Origin: Polyangia bacterium | GTDB taxonomy: Bacteria > Myxococcota_A > Polyangia > Nannocystales > Nannocystaceae | Reading direction: 5' to 3' | DNA: 64,000 bases | Assembly: GCA_030430565.1 (NCBI GenBank) | Contig: JAUIKS010000021.1 | Span: forward strand, 1 to 64,000 | In this document: positions 1 to 7,228 of the stretch, one piece after another | Numbering within the stretch: the first letter of the stretch is position 1 | How the letters are laid out: the number at the start of each line of letters is the position of its first letter | The notes under the pieces: model-generated | The model's database searches: none | The model's input: only the letters and a program-made list of their open reading frames with translations | What the model was told of the DNA's origin: nothing | Program-made: the position numbers and the translations under genes

Positions 1-2
1 GC

Positions 3-653
3 TGCAACAAGGTCAGCCCAGGCTGCAAACACTGCTACGCCGAGATCATGGCGAGGCGTCTCAAGGCCATGGGCCAGCGAAATTACGCCGACGGCTTCAA
101 GCTGACCCTCCAACCGCACATGCTCGACCGTCCTCTCCGTTGGAAAAAACCGCAGGTGATCTTCGTGAACTCGATGTCCGACCTGTTCCATGACGGCGTG
201 CCGCTCGAATATATCCAGCGCGTCTTTGCGGTGATGGAACAGGCCCATTGGCATCGATTCCAGGTTCTGACCAAGAGGGCTGAGCGACTCGAGGAGATCT
301 CAGGCTCATTGCCGTGGCCGGAGAACGTGTGGATGGGCGTCAGCGTGGAGAGTGCTGATTACACGCACCGGATCGACTTGCTTCGAAAGACCGCGGCAAG
401 AGTGAAGTTCTTGTCCCTGGAGCCTCTTCTTGGGCCGCTACCAGATTTAGATCTGGGAGGCATCGATTGGGTCATCGTGGGTGGAGAATCGGGGAGGAAA
501 TCGCGAGCGATGGAAGGTGCATGGGTGAGGGATCTCCGGGATCAGTGTCTTCGTGCGGATGTGCCCTTCTTTTTCAAGCAGTGGGGAGGAACCAACAAGA
601 AGAAGTCGGGGCGGGTGCTTGACGGGCGAACATGGGACCAGATGCCACTATGA
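3..653 (+). CDS. Phage Gp37/Gp68-type (DUF5131) protein, 5' end outside window
   Basis: The frame is open from the first bases of the window, so the true start lies upstream. The visible 216 codons begin in a cysteine cluster (C-x6-C-x2-C-Y-A) typical of the DUF5131 / phage Gp37-Gp68 family, whose cysteines resemble a radical-SAM iron-sulfur site. Further family-like segments are the VNSMSDLFH stretch, the LTKRAERL stretch, the WMGVSVE stretch, the VIVGGESG stretch and the FFFKQWGG C-terminus. These proteins are found on phages and mobile elements, often with a three-Cys-motif partner; the biochemical role is not established. The stop codon overlaps the next start (ATGA), so the two are cotranscribed. 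Family assignment is confident, function is not. Confidence 0.85.
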   Translation, partial: CNKVSPGCKHCYAEIMARRLKAMGQRNYADGFKLTLQPHMLDRPLRWKKPQVIFVNSMSDLFHDGVPLEYIQRVFAVMEQAHWHRFQVLTKRAERLEEISGSLPWPENVWMGVSVESADYTHRIDLLRKTAARVKFLSLEPLLGPLPDLDLGGIDWVIVGGESGRKSRAMEGAWVRDLRDQCLRADVPFFFKQWGGTNKKKSGRVLDGRTWDQMPL

Positions 654-859
654 GCTTCCCAAATGCCAAGAACCCCAAGTTACTTTCAACCGAGGATCTC
701 GCTGATATCTTGGGGATCAGCCGTAGCGGGGTCCGGACCGCCAGCAACCGTGGCCAACTTCCCCCGTCCCTCAAGATCGGGCGGTACCGATATTGGCGCC
801 GATCGACGATCGAGCGCTGGCTTCGTGCTCTCGAGAAAGAGAAGGAGGGCCCCGAATGA
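650..859 (+). CDS. AlpA/excisionase-like helix-turn-helix protein
   Basis: A 69-residue protein with a MerR-type winged helix: LLSTEDLADILGISRSGVR forms the helix-turn-helix, and YRYWRRSTIERWL matches the usual C-terminal wing and helix of AlpA/Xis-like proteins. Such proteins bind DNA as excisionases or element regulators. The start was chosen at the ATG that overlaps the upstream stop in an ATGA arrangement; an in-frame ATG 18 bases earlier is possible. With the recombinase 2 kb downstream on the same strand, a role in excision or control of the integrated element is likely but inferred. Confidence 0.8.
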   Translation: MSFPNAKNPKLLSTEDLADILGISRSGVRTASNRGQLPPSLKIGRYRYWRRSTIERWLRALEKEKEGPE

Positions 860-869
860 GACCCTCCTT
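842..869. terminator. Hairpin between convergent genes
   Basis: A perfect 8-base inverted repeat (AAGGAGGG / CCCTCCTT) with a 12-base loop spans the stop codon of the excisionase-like gene and lies 22 bases from the end of the convergent lipoprotein gene. There is no long T-run, so if it ends transcription it is not a classical intrinsic terminator. Confidence 0.4.
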
Positions 870-890
870 AAGAGCTGTAGAGGACGGGGA

Positions 891-1325
891 TCAGTAGGGG
901 CGGCAGATGCCCAGCTTCTCTTCAGACCACTGATCGCAAGAACGACCATCGGGGCAATCTGCATTGGCCCAGCAAAGCGGCTCGCACGTGTGCGGGACAC
1001 CAGCCTCCTGGGGCAGATTTGTGCAGGTCAGCCGATCAGCGCAATCGTGCTCGCCAAGAGTGCAGGTCTCGCCGATGCCGCGATCGATGTCCGGTGTCGC
1101 ATCGGCGAGACACCATGCCCCGCTGCCCTCCGGCAGATCAGGATCGAATCCACAGATCAGATCAGGATCTCCACAGGGATCGTGGACGTGCTCGCACGGC
1201 TCCCCCAGCTCCTTGGGGATGACCTCATCCTCAAGACGATCAGCGAACTCGTCACCGGGATAACAGGCGAGTGTGAGCCCCAAGGCGAGGGAGAGAGAGG
1301 CGAGAAGAAAACGAGTGGTCGACAT
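891..1325 (-). CDS. Cysteine-rich lipoprotein
   Basis: A 144-residue protein starting with a type II signal peptide: MSTTRF, a hydrophobic stretch and a lipobox ending LTLAC, so the mature protein would be lipidated at Cys21. The rest contains about a dozen cysteines in short spaced groups (for example CEHVHDPCGDPDLIC and CWANADCPDGRSC), a disulfide-rich pattern common in exported myxobacterial proteins. An ATG ten codons further upstream is available but would place extra residues ahead of the signal peptide. It runs against the surrounding element genes and may be element cargo or older host sequence. No specific function can be assigned. Confidence 0.7.
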   Translation of the reverse strand: MSTTRFLLASLSLALGLTLACYPGDEFADRLEDEVIPKELGEPCEHVHDPCGDPDLICGFDPDLPEGSGAWCLADATPDIDRGIGETCTLGEHDCADRLTCTNLPQEAGVPHTCEPLCWANADCPDGRSCDQWSEEKLGICRPY

Positions 1326-1371
1326 GAGCGGGAGCGTAACGAGCGCGGGGAGCAACGCTCGCCTCCGACTA

Positions 1372-1385
1372 GTGTGAATTCACAC
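1372..1385. promoter_or_regulatory. 14-base perfect palindrome, candidate operator
   Basis: GTGTGAATTCACAC reads identically on both strands. It lies in the intergenic space between the divergent lipoprotein gene and the small-protein/XRE/recombinase operon, where a repressor such as the XRE protein could act. The regulatory role is inferred from symmetry and position only. Confidence 0.45.
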
Positions 1386-1418
1386 GCGTCGGCTTCATGG
1401 TCATCAGAACTCGGCCGT

Positions 1419-1439
1419 TATGGACCGCTTCGGTCCATA
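1419..1439. promoter_or_regulatory. 9-base inverted repeat, candidate operator or hairpin
   Basis: TATGGACCG and CGGTCCATA flank a 3-base spacer, giving a 21-base near-perfect palindrome 34 bases beyond the EcoRI-type palindrome and about 120 bases before the operon start. It could be a second operator or a short RNA hairpin. Confidence 0.45.
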
Positions 1440-1504
1440 TTCGGCTCAGAGATCGCGAGTAATCACACGTCTCGGCTGGCACGACCGTGCTTGCGCATTT
1501 GAAT

Positions 1505-1522
1505 GGTTAATTCGAGGTTAAT
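1505..1522 (+). repeat. Direct repeat GGTTAAT, two copies 11 bases apart
   Basis: Two identical heptamers one DNA helical turn apart lie about 40 bases upstream of the first operon gene. The spacing would put two bound protein subunits on the same DNA face; activator or repressor binding is a guess. Confidence 0.3.
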
Positions 1523-1559
1523 CATGGGCCGAGAGAGAACGCGGTCCAAGGAGAACCTC

Positions 1560-1775
1560 ATGAACGACTTTCCCATCATGCAGATCCTCACCGAAACGCT
1601 CGACCCCCGTCCGCGACTCAGGGTCGTGCACCGTCGCTGTCTTGGCGTCTCCCTGGGCTGGCAGTGCGTCCTCATCGAGAACGGCGAAGAAAACGAGATT
1701 GGCCCGATCCGCGAAGATCAGCGCGACGCGGAGGAAGACCTTCGGAACGCGCTCGAGAATGTAGGTGAGGGATGA
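1560..1775 (+). CDS. Small element protein, unknown function
   Basis: A 71-residue acidic protein. The ATG chosen has a good ribosome binding site (AAGGAG, 6-7 bases upstream), unlike earlier in-frame starts. The sequence has a short beta-rich centre (LRVVHRRCLGVSLGWQCVLIEN) followed by a charged helix (EDQRDAEEDLRNALENV). No known family is recognised. Its stop overlaps the next start by ATGA, placing it first in a five-gene operon that ends with the recombinase, so it is probably an accessory protein of the integrated element. Confidence 0.6.
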   Translation: MNDFPIMQILTETLDPRPRLRVVHRRCLGVSLGWQCVLIENGEENEIGPIREDQRDAEEDLRNALENVGEG

Positions 1776-2011
1776 CCTCAGCACGAGACATCATCACGGC
1801 CGGCGCGGAGCAGTACAGCCTCACGTTGGGCCCTGCCGACGCCGAAAAACAACTCGCACCGCTCGCTGGCGTGCTGGTGGATGACCGCGCTGTCGAGGCG
1901 GCAGTCCTGCTCGCCAACATCGGACTGACGGTGGACGGCTGGAGGCGCTTGGCAGACCTCGTGTCGCTCGGCTCGCAACGGCTGGCGAGGAAGGAGGCGA
2001 GCAATGGATGA
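1772..2011 (+). CDS. Small helical element protein, unknown function
   Basis: A 79-residue protein, predominantly helical by sequence, with no signal peptide or membrane segment. It overlaps the preceding gene by four bases and runs eight bases into the XRE gene that follows, a degree of packing typical of phage or element operons. No family is recognised. A function next to the XRE regulator could be as a partner or antagonist, but nothing in the sequence shows this. Confidence 0.6.
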   Translation: MTSARDIITAGAEQYSLTLGPADAEKQLAPLAGVLVDDRAVEAAVLLANIGLTVDGWRRLADLVSLGSQRLARKEASNG

Positions 2012-2450
2012 TCTCATTAGCCGTCTCAAGGAGGCCCGTAGCTTAGCGGGCCTCACGCAACATGAGGCCGCTGAGCGGGCTGGCCTGAGCGTCTCCGCGG
2101 TCCAGAAGATCGAGCAAGGGGTCAACAATCCCCGGCGAGACACCCTGAGCGTACTAGCTGAGGCGTACAACACGACGTGCGCCCAACTCCTTGAAGATGC
2201 CCTGCCCGGGGATGCTGACCTGTACTTGGTTGAGCCCCGTGAGGGTGTCGAATGGGACAGGTGGAGGGCCTCTCTCGGGCCGTCCTTGATGCTCGAGTTG
2301 CCACTTGATCTCGCTCCCCTGATGCGCGGTCCTGATGCCGCTGTGTGGGTCTCAGGAGCAACGCTCGCGTGGTGTCGATCAACCCCCAAGTGGATCGGCG
2401 GATCTCGATCCCCTCTCGTCGTCAGAGCGAAAGCGAAGGTGATTGGATGA
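2004..2450 (+). CDS. XRE-family helix-turn-helix regulator
   Basis: A 148-residue protein with an N-terminal Cro/CI-type DNA-binding domain at residues 5-62: RLKEARSLAGLTQHEAAERAG and LSVSAVQKIEQG are the helix-turn-helix, followed by NNPRRDTLSVLAEAY. The remaining 85 residues have no recognised domain and may bind an effector or mediate dimerisation. It sits in the middle of an overlapping operon upstream of the recombinase, so it likely controls the element, perhaps through the palindromes before the operon. It overlaps both neighbours. Confidence 0.85.
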   Translation: MDDLISRLKEARSLAGLTQHEAAERAGLSVSAVQKIEQGVNNPRRDTLSVLAEAYNTTCAQLLEDALPGDADLYLVEPREGVEWDRWRASLGPSLMLELPLDLAPLMRGPDAAVWVSGATLAWCRSTPKWIGGSRSPLVVRAKAKVIG

Positions 2451-2740
2451 AAGCCTACAAGTATGATCTTGCCCCCTTGATCCCGATCCCGGGAACGCGC
2501 GAACAAGGGGCCCATCGAGCGACGATCGAGTTTGGCCAAGAGGTCCTTGAGATCTTTTGCGGACCTCGTGACCGGCGCGTTGCTCTCCTCATCACGGGGG
2601 GTCAACGTCTCCTTGCGTGTGGGACCGTGAACACGCTCGTCGCTGACATCGTGAAGGTTCGCGGCGCCCCGCTCCCTGGGGATGTCGTGGAGGCACTCGA
2701 GGAGCTTCTCGCGCTTCTTCCTGACGGGGGGACCTCATGA
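2447..2740 (+). CDS. Small element protein before the recombinase, unknown
   Basis: A 97-residue protein. The start chosen is the ATG overlapping the XRE stop codon (ATGA); longer in-frame versions would lie entirely inside the XRE gene. The sequence alternates short strands (RATIEFGQEVLEIFCG, RRVALLITGGQRLLA) and ends with an acidic helix. No family is recognised. Its stop overlaps the recombinase start, so the two are translationally coupled; a role as recombination accessory factor is possible but unsupported. Confidence 0.6.
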   Translation: MKAYKYDLAPLIPIPGTREQGAHRATIEFGQEVLEIFCGPRDRRVALLITGGQRLLACGTVNTLVADIVKVRGAPLPGDVVEALEELLALLPDGGTS

Positions 2741-3966
2741 TCGACAGGGTGAAATTCCGCCTGAAGGCGTCTGGGAAGATCCAGGTCGACTACCAGCTCG
2801 TTATCGACGGAAAACGCGTACGCGTGCGCTCCGAAGTCCCAAGCGCGCAGGTGACTCCAGCCGCGAAGAAGGCCGTCGCCAAGGGGCGCGATCCAAGCCC
2901 GAACAGCGCGACATACCGCTGGGCCATGGGAAATGCTCAACGGCAGGTGCAGAAGCGCTTGGGCGGGTCGAAGCCCCAGAAGAAGGCTCGGGAGGCGAAG
3001 CCTAAGCCGGCCAAGGGGATGACGTTGAAGAAGTTCATCGATCAGCACCTGGAGTCGTATTGGATGCAGATCCAGGCGAAGCCGGCCACGCGTGCTCGCC
3101 ACGTGTGCGCCTTGAACAGGCATCACCTGCCGGCGCTGGGCGACATGCCCCTGGAGTCCATCACACGGGGCGTTCTCGCGGCCCATCAGGCGAATGTCGC
3201 CAAGAGGATGAAAGGTCGCTCTGGCGGAGAGGCGAAGCCCTCGAGCGTGAACATCTCCATGGTGGTGTTGATGACGATGCTCAGGTACGCGGTGGATCTC
3301 GAGTTGATCGCTCATGTCCCCATGCTGCGGAGGATGAAGTCGAAGCCGGTCAAGAGAGCGAAGCGTTACAGCGATGAGGAACTCGATCGGTTCTTGGGGG
3401 AGATCGAGCGCCAGGGAAATCCCCACGTTCTTCTTGGGGCCCTCCTTGGTTGTGACCAAGGCATGCGCTGCGCGGAGATCGTGACGCTCGAGCGCCAGGA
3501 CGTCGACTTCAAGCGTCAGGAGATCACGATCAAGCGTGGCCTCAGCATGGACAAGCCGGGGTCGACCAAGACCGGGAACGAGCGGACCATCCCCATGACG
3601 GACCGCGTGGCTCAAGCCCTGCGCGCTGCCCCAACCAGCGTCGTCGTTCCCCAAGTCATCTGGCGGATCGGGAGAAAGGGTCGACAGGAGCGCTACACAG
3701 CGCGGCGGTTGTACGAAGCGTTCATGGCCGCCCAAGATGCGGTGGGCCTCAAGCTTCGAGGGACGCACATCCTCCGTCATACGTGCGCGTCACGGCTCGC
3801 GGATCGAGGCGCGTCTCAGGCTCAGATCGCCTGTTATTTGGGACAGGTGAAGGCAACCACGGCGGACATCTACACGCACGTGAGCGCGGATGGTGTCCGG
3901 GGTCTTTTGGACCGTGAACTTGGCAAAAATCTGGCAAAATTCCCGAGGGGCCTTGAAAACCGCTGA
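2737..3966 (+). CDS. Tyrosine recombinase (phage-type integrase)
   Basis: A 409-residue site-specific recombinase. Residues 1-90 look like an arm-type DNA-binding domain with a basic linker, 95-200 a core-binding domain (MTLKKFIDQHLESYW onward), and 205-390 the catalytic domain. Catalytic residues visible are Arg244 (GMRCAEI), Lys278 (TKTGNE), His344 and Arg347 (HILRHTCAS) and the nucleophile Tyr379 (ADIYTHV). The second conserved His/Trp, normally in an LGH motif, is Gln370 here (LGQVKATT). It is the last gene of the element operon and sits at the boundary with chromosomal genes, as integrases usually do beside their attachment site. It probably integrates and, with the excisionase-like protein, excises the element. 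Confidence 0.92.
   Translation: MIDRVKFRLKASGKIQVDYQLVIDGKRVRVRSEVPSAQVTPAAKKAVAKGRDPSPNSATYRWAMGNAQRQVQKRLGGSKPQKKAREAKPKPAKGMTLKKFIDQHLESYWMQIQAKPATRARHVCALNRHHLPALGDMPLESITRGVLAAHQANVAKRMKGRSGGEAKPSSVNISMVVLMTMLRYAVDLELIAHVPMLRRMKSKPVKRAKRYSDEELDRFLGEIERQGNPHVLLGALLGCDQGMRCAEIVTLERQDVDFKRQEITIKRGLSMDKPGSTKTGNERTIPMTDRVAQALRAAPTSVVVPQVIWRIGRKGRQERYTARRLYEAFMAAQDAVGLKLRGTHILRHTCASRLADRGASQAQIACYLGQVKATTADIYTHVSADGVRGLLDRELGKNLAKFPRGLENR
3921..3939 (+). repeat. TGGCAAAA direct repeat at integrase 3' end, possible att core region
   Basis: Two copies of TGGCAAAA 11 bases apart lie within the last codons of the recombinase, in a locally AT-rich patch. Integrases often overlap or abut their attachment site, so this is where one end of the element might be, but no matching copy is available inside the window to prove it. 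Confidence 0.2.
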
Positions 3967-4202
3967 ATTCGGCCGTTTCAGGCGATTCGCTTGCTTCAAC
4001 CTCAAGTCTCCGCGGAGCGCCTGGGCCGCGGGCGTGGGGGGGGACCGCGAAGACTCGGCGCGGGCGCCTGCTCGCGCCGGGGCTCGCCGTGTACGCGCGA
4101 GGCCGCGAGGCGACGCCTGGCTGTGCGGAGCGCCTGGCGCGTCGCGGGCGTCGGCCTGAGACAGGCGCGCGCTGTATGCCCCTTCGAGCACCTACGAGGC
4201 GG
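3967..4202. other. Boundary region between integrated element and chromosome
   Basis: No gene, tRNA or clear hairpin is seen. Composition shifts from the moderately GC-rich element to the very GC-rich chromosome within this stretch, so an element end probably lies in or near it. Confidence 0.35.
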
Positions 4203-4940
4203 CTAGCGAGCCCGCGTGAGGCGCTCGCGGACGATCGCGGCCCACACGATCATCGGCACGATCAGCTCGTAGGTCGGGCCGGCGAGCTTCCTGCTGAGCA
4301 TCATCACGGACAGGCTCATGCCGAGGGGGCCGGTCCCGAGCCCGAGGATCTTCATGAACGCCGTGAGCGCCACGGCGCGGAGCTTTCGTCGCCGTAGCCA
4401 GCGCTCTAGACGGGTGACGATCGGGTCGAGCTTGGCCGTGTCGGGCGGCGTCTCGAGCAGGGCGGTGGCGAGCGCCGGGAAGGTCGACTCGGTGGGCTCG
4501 GCGCGCCCCTCGAGGACCTCGCGCAGCTGCGCTCGCGTCGCGTCCGGGAGCGGGGAGAGGAGGTCGCGCTCGGCGGCTGCCTGGGCGTCCGGATCGGGAT
4601 CGCGGAAGCACCGGACGATCAGCGTCGTCGCGATCTGCTGCTCTAGATCCTCGACCGGGACGAACTCGGTCTCGAGGTCGAGACGACCCGCGACCGCGCG
4701 GACGAGCGGGGCCCAGCGCGCGGTGGGGCCGGCGAAGAGGTTGCCGAGCGGCGTACTGCCGGCGCGCAGCGCTTCGTCGTGGAGCGCGCGACGGCTCGCC
4801 GCAGCGCCCAGGTCGCGCGGCGCGACGAAGCCGGCGACCTGCTGCTCGAGCCCGTGGGCGAGGACGACGAGCTCGTCTTCCCGCGCGTTTCGAAACAGCT
4901 CCTCGAGGTCAGGGTCGTAGGCGTTGGGCGCGGCGGGCAT
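4203..4940 (-). CDS. YaaW-like (UPF0174) protein
   Basis: A 245-residue protein resembling E. coli YaaW in order of features: an N-terminal acidic segment (DPDLEELFRNAREDELVVLAHGL), a central EDLEQQIATTLIVRCFRD-like helix, and a C-terminal glycine-rich, moderately hydrophobic helical region ending GPTYELIVPMIVWAAIVRERL. The family has no established function. The start was chosen at MPAAPNAY; a TACGAG element ends six bases before this ATG, similar to the leaderless-type arrangement elsewhere in the window. A longer in-frame reading would run into the divergent zinc-ribbon promoter region. The family match is from recalled similarity. Confidence 0.6.
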   Translation of the reverse strand: MPAAPNAYDPDLEELFRNAREDELVVLAHGLEQQVAGFVAPRDLGAAASRRALHDEALRAGSTPLGNLFAGPTARWAPLVRAVAGRLDLETEFVPVEDLEQQIATTLIVRCFRDPDPDAQAAAERDLLSPLPDATRAQLREVLEGRAEPTESTFPALATALLETPPDTAKLDPIVTRLERWLRRRKLRAVALTAFMKILGLGTGPLGMSLSVMMLSRKLAGPTYELIVPMIVWAAIVRERLTRAR

Positions 4941-5001
4941 GGATCGCTCGTAGCGCGACCGCAGCCCGAGCGAAAGTCGAGAGGACGCGCGCGCGCTCGC
5001 G

Positions 5002-5007
5002 TACAAT
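5002..5007 (+). promoter_or_regulatory. TACAAT -10 element, leaderless-type
   Basis: TACAAT ends seven bases before the ATG of the zinc-ribbon gene, with no ribosome binding site between them, placing the transcription start at or next to the start codon. Confidence 0.6.
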
Positions 5008-5014
5008 CGCGGCG

Positions 5015-5338
5015 ATGTCGACGATCTCGCCGCTCGTGGTGAAGTGCCCGCAGTGCGCCGCCGCTGAGGTGTTTTACTCGTGTGAGCCCGAGTGCTGCTT
5101 CAACCATATCTGCGCGCGCTGCCGCGCGACCTTCGAGACGGCGACGCGCGCCGTCGGTGCGTCGGCACCCGGCGCGCGCGACCTTCGAGACGGCGACGAG
5201 CGGGAGTCGGACGCCCCGACGGCGCAGTGCTGCGTCTGTGACTCGCTCGAGCTAGGCACGCTCGCCGACGGGCGCGCGGTCTGTACAGCGTGCGGCGCCG
5301 TGCTCGAGCTCGTGCTCGAGAACGTCCAGCCGGGCTAG
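5015..5338 (+). CDS. Double zinc-ribbon protein, unknown function
   Basis: A 107-residue protein with two likely zinc-binding ribbons. The first uses C11-x2-C14 and C33-x2-C36, with extra cysteines at 23, 27 and 28; the second uses C72/C73-x-C75 and C90-x2-C93. The linker between them (about residues 40-70) is polar. No catalytic domain is visible, so it may bind nucleic acid or protein, or simply hold zinc. The gene has a leaderless-type promoter and its stop codon overlaps that of the convergent lipoprotein gene (shared CTAG). The linker contains half of an out-of-frame DNA duplication. Confidence 0.65.
   Translation: MSTISPLVVKCPQCAAAEVFYSCEPECCFNHICARCRATFETATRAVGASAPGARDLRDGDERESDAPTAQCCVCDSLELGTLADGRAVCTACGAVLELVLENVQPG
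5123..5198 (+). repeat. 24-base direct repeat read in two frames
   Basis: A 24-base sequence (5123-5146) occurs again exactly 52 bases later (5175-5198). Because 52 is not a multiple of three, the copies encode different peptides: RATFETAT in the first ribbon and RDLRDGDE in the linker. Confidence 0.9.
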
Positions 5339-6330
5339 TCAAGCGGGGTCCCGGAGAGCGCGCCGCCGGTCGTCGCGGCGCCGGAGAGCGGCGCGGGCTG
5401 TGCCGAGACCTGGATCCCTCGGTTCTGCAGGCCGCGCGCGCTGTCGTAGTAGATCGCGTACAGCTCGTCGGGCTCGCGCTTGCGCTGGCGGCGGAACTCG
5501 ACCTCGTGGACCTTGCTCGACATGGTCTCGCCGTACTCCGTGCCGAGCTCGTTCTGCGGCGCGGGCGGCGGCGCGAAGTCGCGGCCTTTGCTGGCCTTGG
5601 CGCTCGCGGGCTCGGGCGCGGCCTCCTCGGCCTCGAGCGTCGCGGGGGCGCCCGCCGGCGCGCCGTCCATGTCTGCCTCAGCGTCGAAGCTCTCGCCCGC
5701 GCCGCCGCCCTCGGAGGGCGCGGCCGCGGGCGCTCGCGCGGACTCGTCAACGCGGTCATCGGCGAAGGCGCCAGGCGTCGGCTCGGGCTCGGGCGCTGGC
5801 GCCGGCCCGACCGCGATCGGCTTGCTGGTGCGCGGGCGCTTGGGCGGCTTCTCGTAGAACACCGCGACCCCGATCACGCCGACGTTCTGCGGCGTCCCTT
5901 GGCGCGCGGAGTAGCTGGCCTGGACGCTCGAGAAGCGAAACGCGGCGACGTGGTCGAAGGACTGGCGAAAGCCCTCGATCACCACCGAGGAGCGTGGCCC
6001 GACGACGTGTCCGCGCTGGCGCCTGTAGTCGCCCGGCTCGCCGGTGATCACGTCGCGGCCGTCGACGGTGACGACCGCCTCGATGCGCGCCGGGCTGTTG
6101 TTGGTGATCCGGATGTTGTAGCGCTCGCCCTCTTGACCCGCGATGAAGACCGCGCCGCCCTGGAGGTGCTGGGTGAGCGCGACGCCGCCGGGTCGCTCGA
6201 TCGTGACGCTGGCAGCCTGGGCGATGACCGCCGGGAAGCTCGCGGCCTGGTTGCGCCCGCTGCAGGAGAGCACGGGCGCCGTGAGCAGCAGCGCGAGGAG
6301 GGTCGTCGTGGTCGTCGAGGCGCGTCGCAT
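5335..6330 (-). CDS. Lipoprotein with beta-rich N-terminal domain
   Basis: A 331-residue exported lipoprotein: MRRAST, hydrophobic core and lipobox ending APVLSC give lipidation at Cys23. Residues 40-160 are beta-rich, including NIRITNNSPARIEAVVTVDGRDVITG and GFRQSFDHVAAFRFSS, a layout I have seen in conserved proteobacterial lipoproteins of unknown function. Residues 165-260 are a low-complexity Ala/Pro/Glu linker. A final segment (ELGTEYGETMSSKVHEVEFRRQ, ELYAIYYDSARGLQNRGI) is again ordered. A GGGAG ribosome binding site precedes the ATG. It probably sits in the outer membrane or periplasm; partner unknown. Confidence 0.75.
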   Translation of the reverse strand: MRRASTTTTTLLALLLTAPVLSCSGRNQAASFPAVIAQAASVTIERPGGVALTQHLQGGAVFIAGQEGERYNIRITNNSPARIEAVVTVDGRDVITGEPGDYRRQRGHVVGPRSSVVIEGFRQSFDHVAAFRFSSVQASYSARQGTPQNVGVIGVAVFYEKPPKRPRTSKPIAVGPAPAPEPEPTPGAFADDRVDESARAPAAAPSEGGGAGESFDAEADMDGAPAGAPATLEAEEAAPEPASAKASKGRDFAPPPAPQNELGTEYGETMSSKVHEVEFRRQRKREPDELYAIYYDSARGLQNRGIQVSAQPAPLSGAATTGGALSGTPLD

Positions 6331-6428
6331 GGCTTCGTTCTCCCGAGAACTTTATCGGATCGGCGGCGCTTGATCCCACGCGCGCTCGCGCGGGATCGCG
6401 CCGCCTCCTACCTCGGTCCGCGCTGAGC

Positions 6429-7124
6429 TCAACGGGCCGATGGGAGCTTCGTCCCCGGCGGACACGGCTCCGAGGGACAGACCCCGGACTCGATCAGCGC
6501 GCGGCGTCGGTCGAGCTCGGCCTGCAGCGCGGCGCGGCGCGCTCGATAGCCCGCGCGCTGCCGCTTGACGCTCTCGATCGCGGCGAGCGTCTCGGCGCGG
6601 CGGCGCTTGAGCTCCGCGATCCGATCCTTGTCGACGCGTCGGGCCGCGCGCGCGTCCGCGAGCTTTTGATCCCAGTCGCGTACGCAGCCCCGGAGCTCGC
6701 GAAGCTCCCGCTGGACGCGGCGCAGCTCGGCGTCCATGAAGTCGCGCTCGGCGGTGAGCGACGGCCACGAGATCGGTCGCAGGCCGACCTGCCCGAAGCC
6801 GCTGCAGCCGAAGCCCTCCGGCTGCGGCTTCGACGTGAGCCCCCAGACCTCATACTCCCTGGGCTTCGGCGGGGGCTCGACCTCGAGGACGCGGCCGTGG
6901 CGTCTCGGCGGGGCGGGCTGGGGCTCCTGCGCGGGCGCGCTCGCGTGCTCGACGGGGGCGCGCTCAGGGCTCGACGGGGGCGCGGGGCTCGACGGGGGCG
7001 CGGGGCTCGACGGGGGCGCGGGGCTCGACGCGGGTGAGTGCTCGACGGGGGGCGCGGGCGGAGCGGCGCTCGCGTGACAGCCGGCCGTGACCAGCAGCGC
7101 GAGTGAACATGTTCGAAAACACAT
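6429..7124 (-). CDS. Lipoprotein with proline repeat and coiled coil
   Basis: A 231-residue protein starting MCFRTCSLALL with lipobox ending VTAGC (Cys15). After lipidation comes a Pro/Ser/Ala linker containing SSPAPP repeats, then a short folded segment around YEVWGLTSKPQPEGFGCSGFG, and from about residue 110 a charged coiled coil (ERDFMDAELRRVQRELRELRG through LQAELDRRRAL). It ends with two Cys near ESGVCPSEPCPPG. The layout suggests a lipid-anchored stalk reaching across the periplasm. A longer frame exists but would put 13 residues ahead of the signal peptide, so the internal ATG was chosen. Confidence 0.7.
   Translation of the reverse strand: MCFRTCSLALLVTAGCHASAAPPAPPVEHSPASSPAPPSSPAPPSSPAPPSSPERAPVEHASAPAQEPQPAPPRRHGRVLEVEPPPKPREYEVWGLTSKPQPEGFGCSGFGQVGLRPISWPSLTAERDFMDAELRRVQRELRELRGCVRDWDQKLADARAARRVDKDRIAELKRRRAETLAAIESVKRQRAGYRARRAALQAELDRRRALIESGVCPSEPCPPGTKLPSAR
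6967..7020 (-). repeat. 18-base tandem repeat, three perfect units
   Basis: Three identical 18-base units plus a partial fourth encode the SSPAPP repeats in the linker of the lipoprotein. Identity at the DNA level implies recent expansion. Confidence 0.9.
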
Positions 7125-7228
7125 GTCCCTTGTTTCACGATCGACCGCGCGGGAGTTCCCCACGCGTAGCGTGCGGCCGCGCCTCGAGCCTCGAGGCGCG
7201 GCCGGCGATGACGCGAGGCGCTCGTGGG

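Noticed and set aside
1480..1500. Possible sigma-54 promoter (TGGCAC ... TTGC)
   Set aside because: The GG to GC spacing is 13 bases instead of 10, so it does not fit the -24/-12 consensus.
3967..4202. tRNA gene as integration target
   Set aside because: No cloverleaf-forming sequence or CCA end was found near the integrase.
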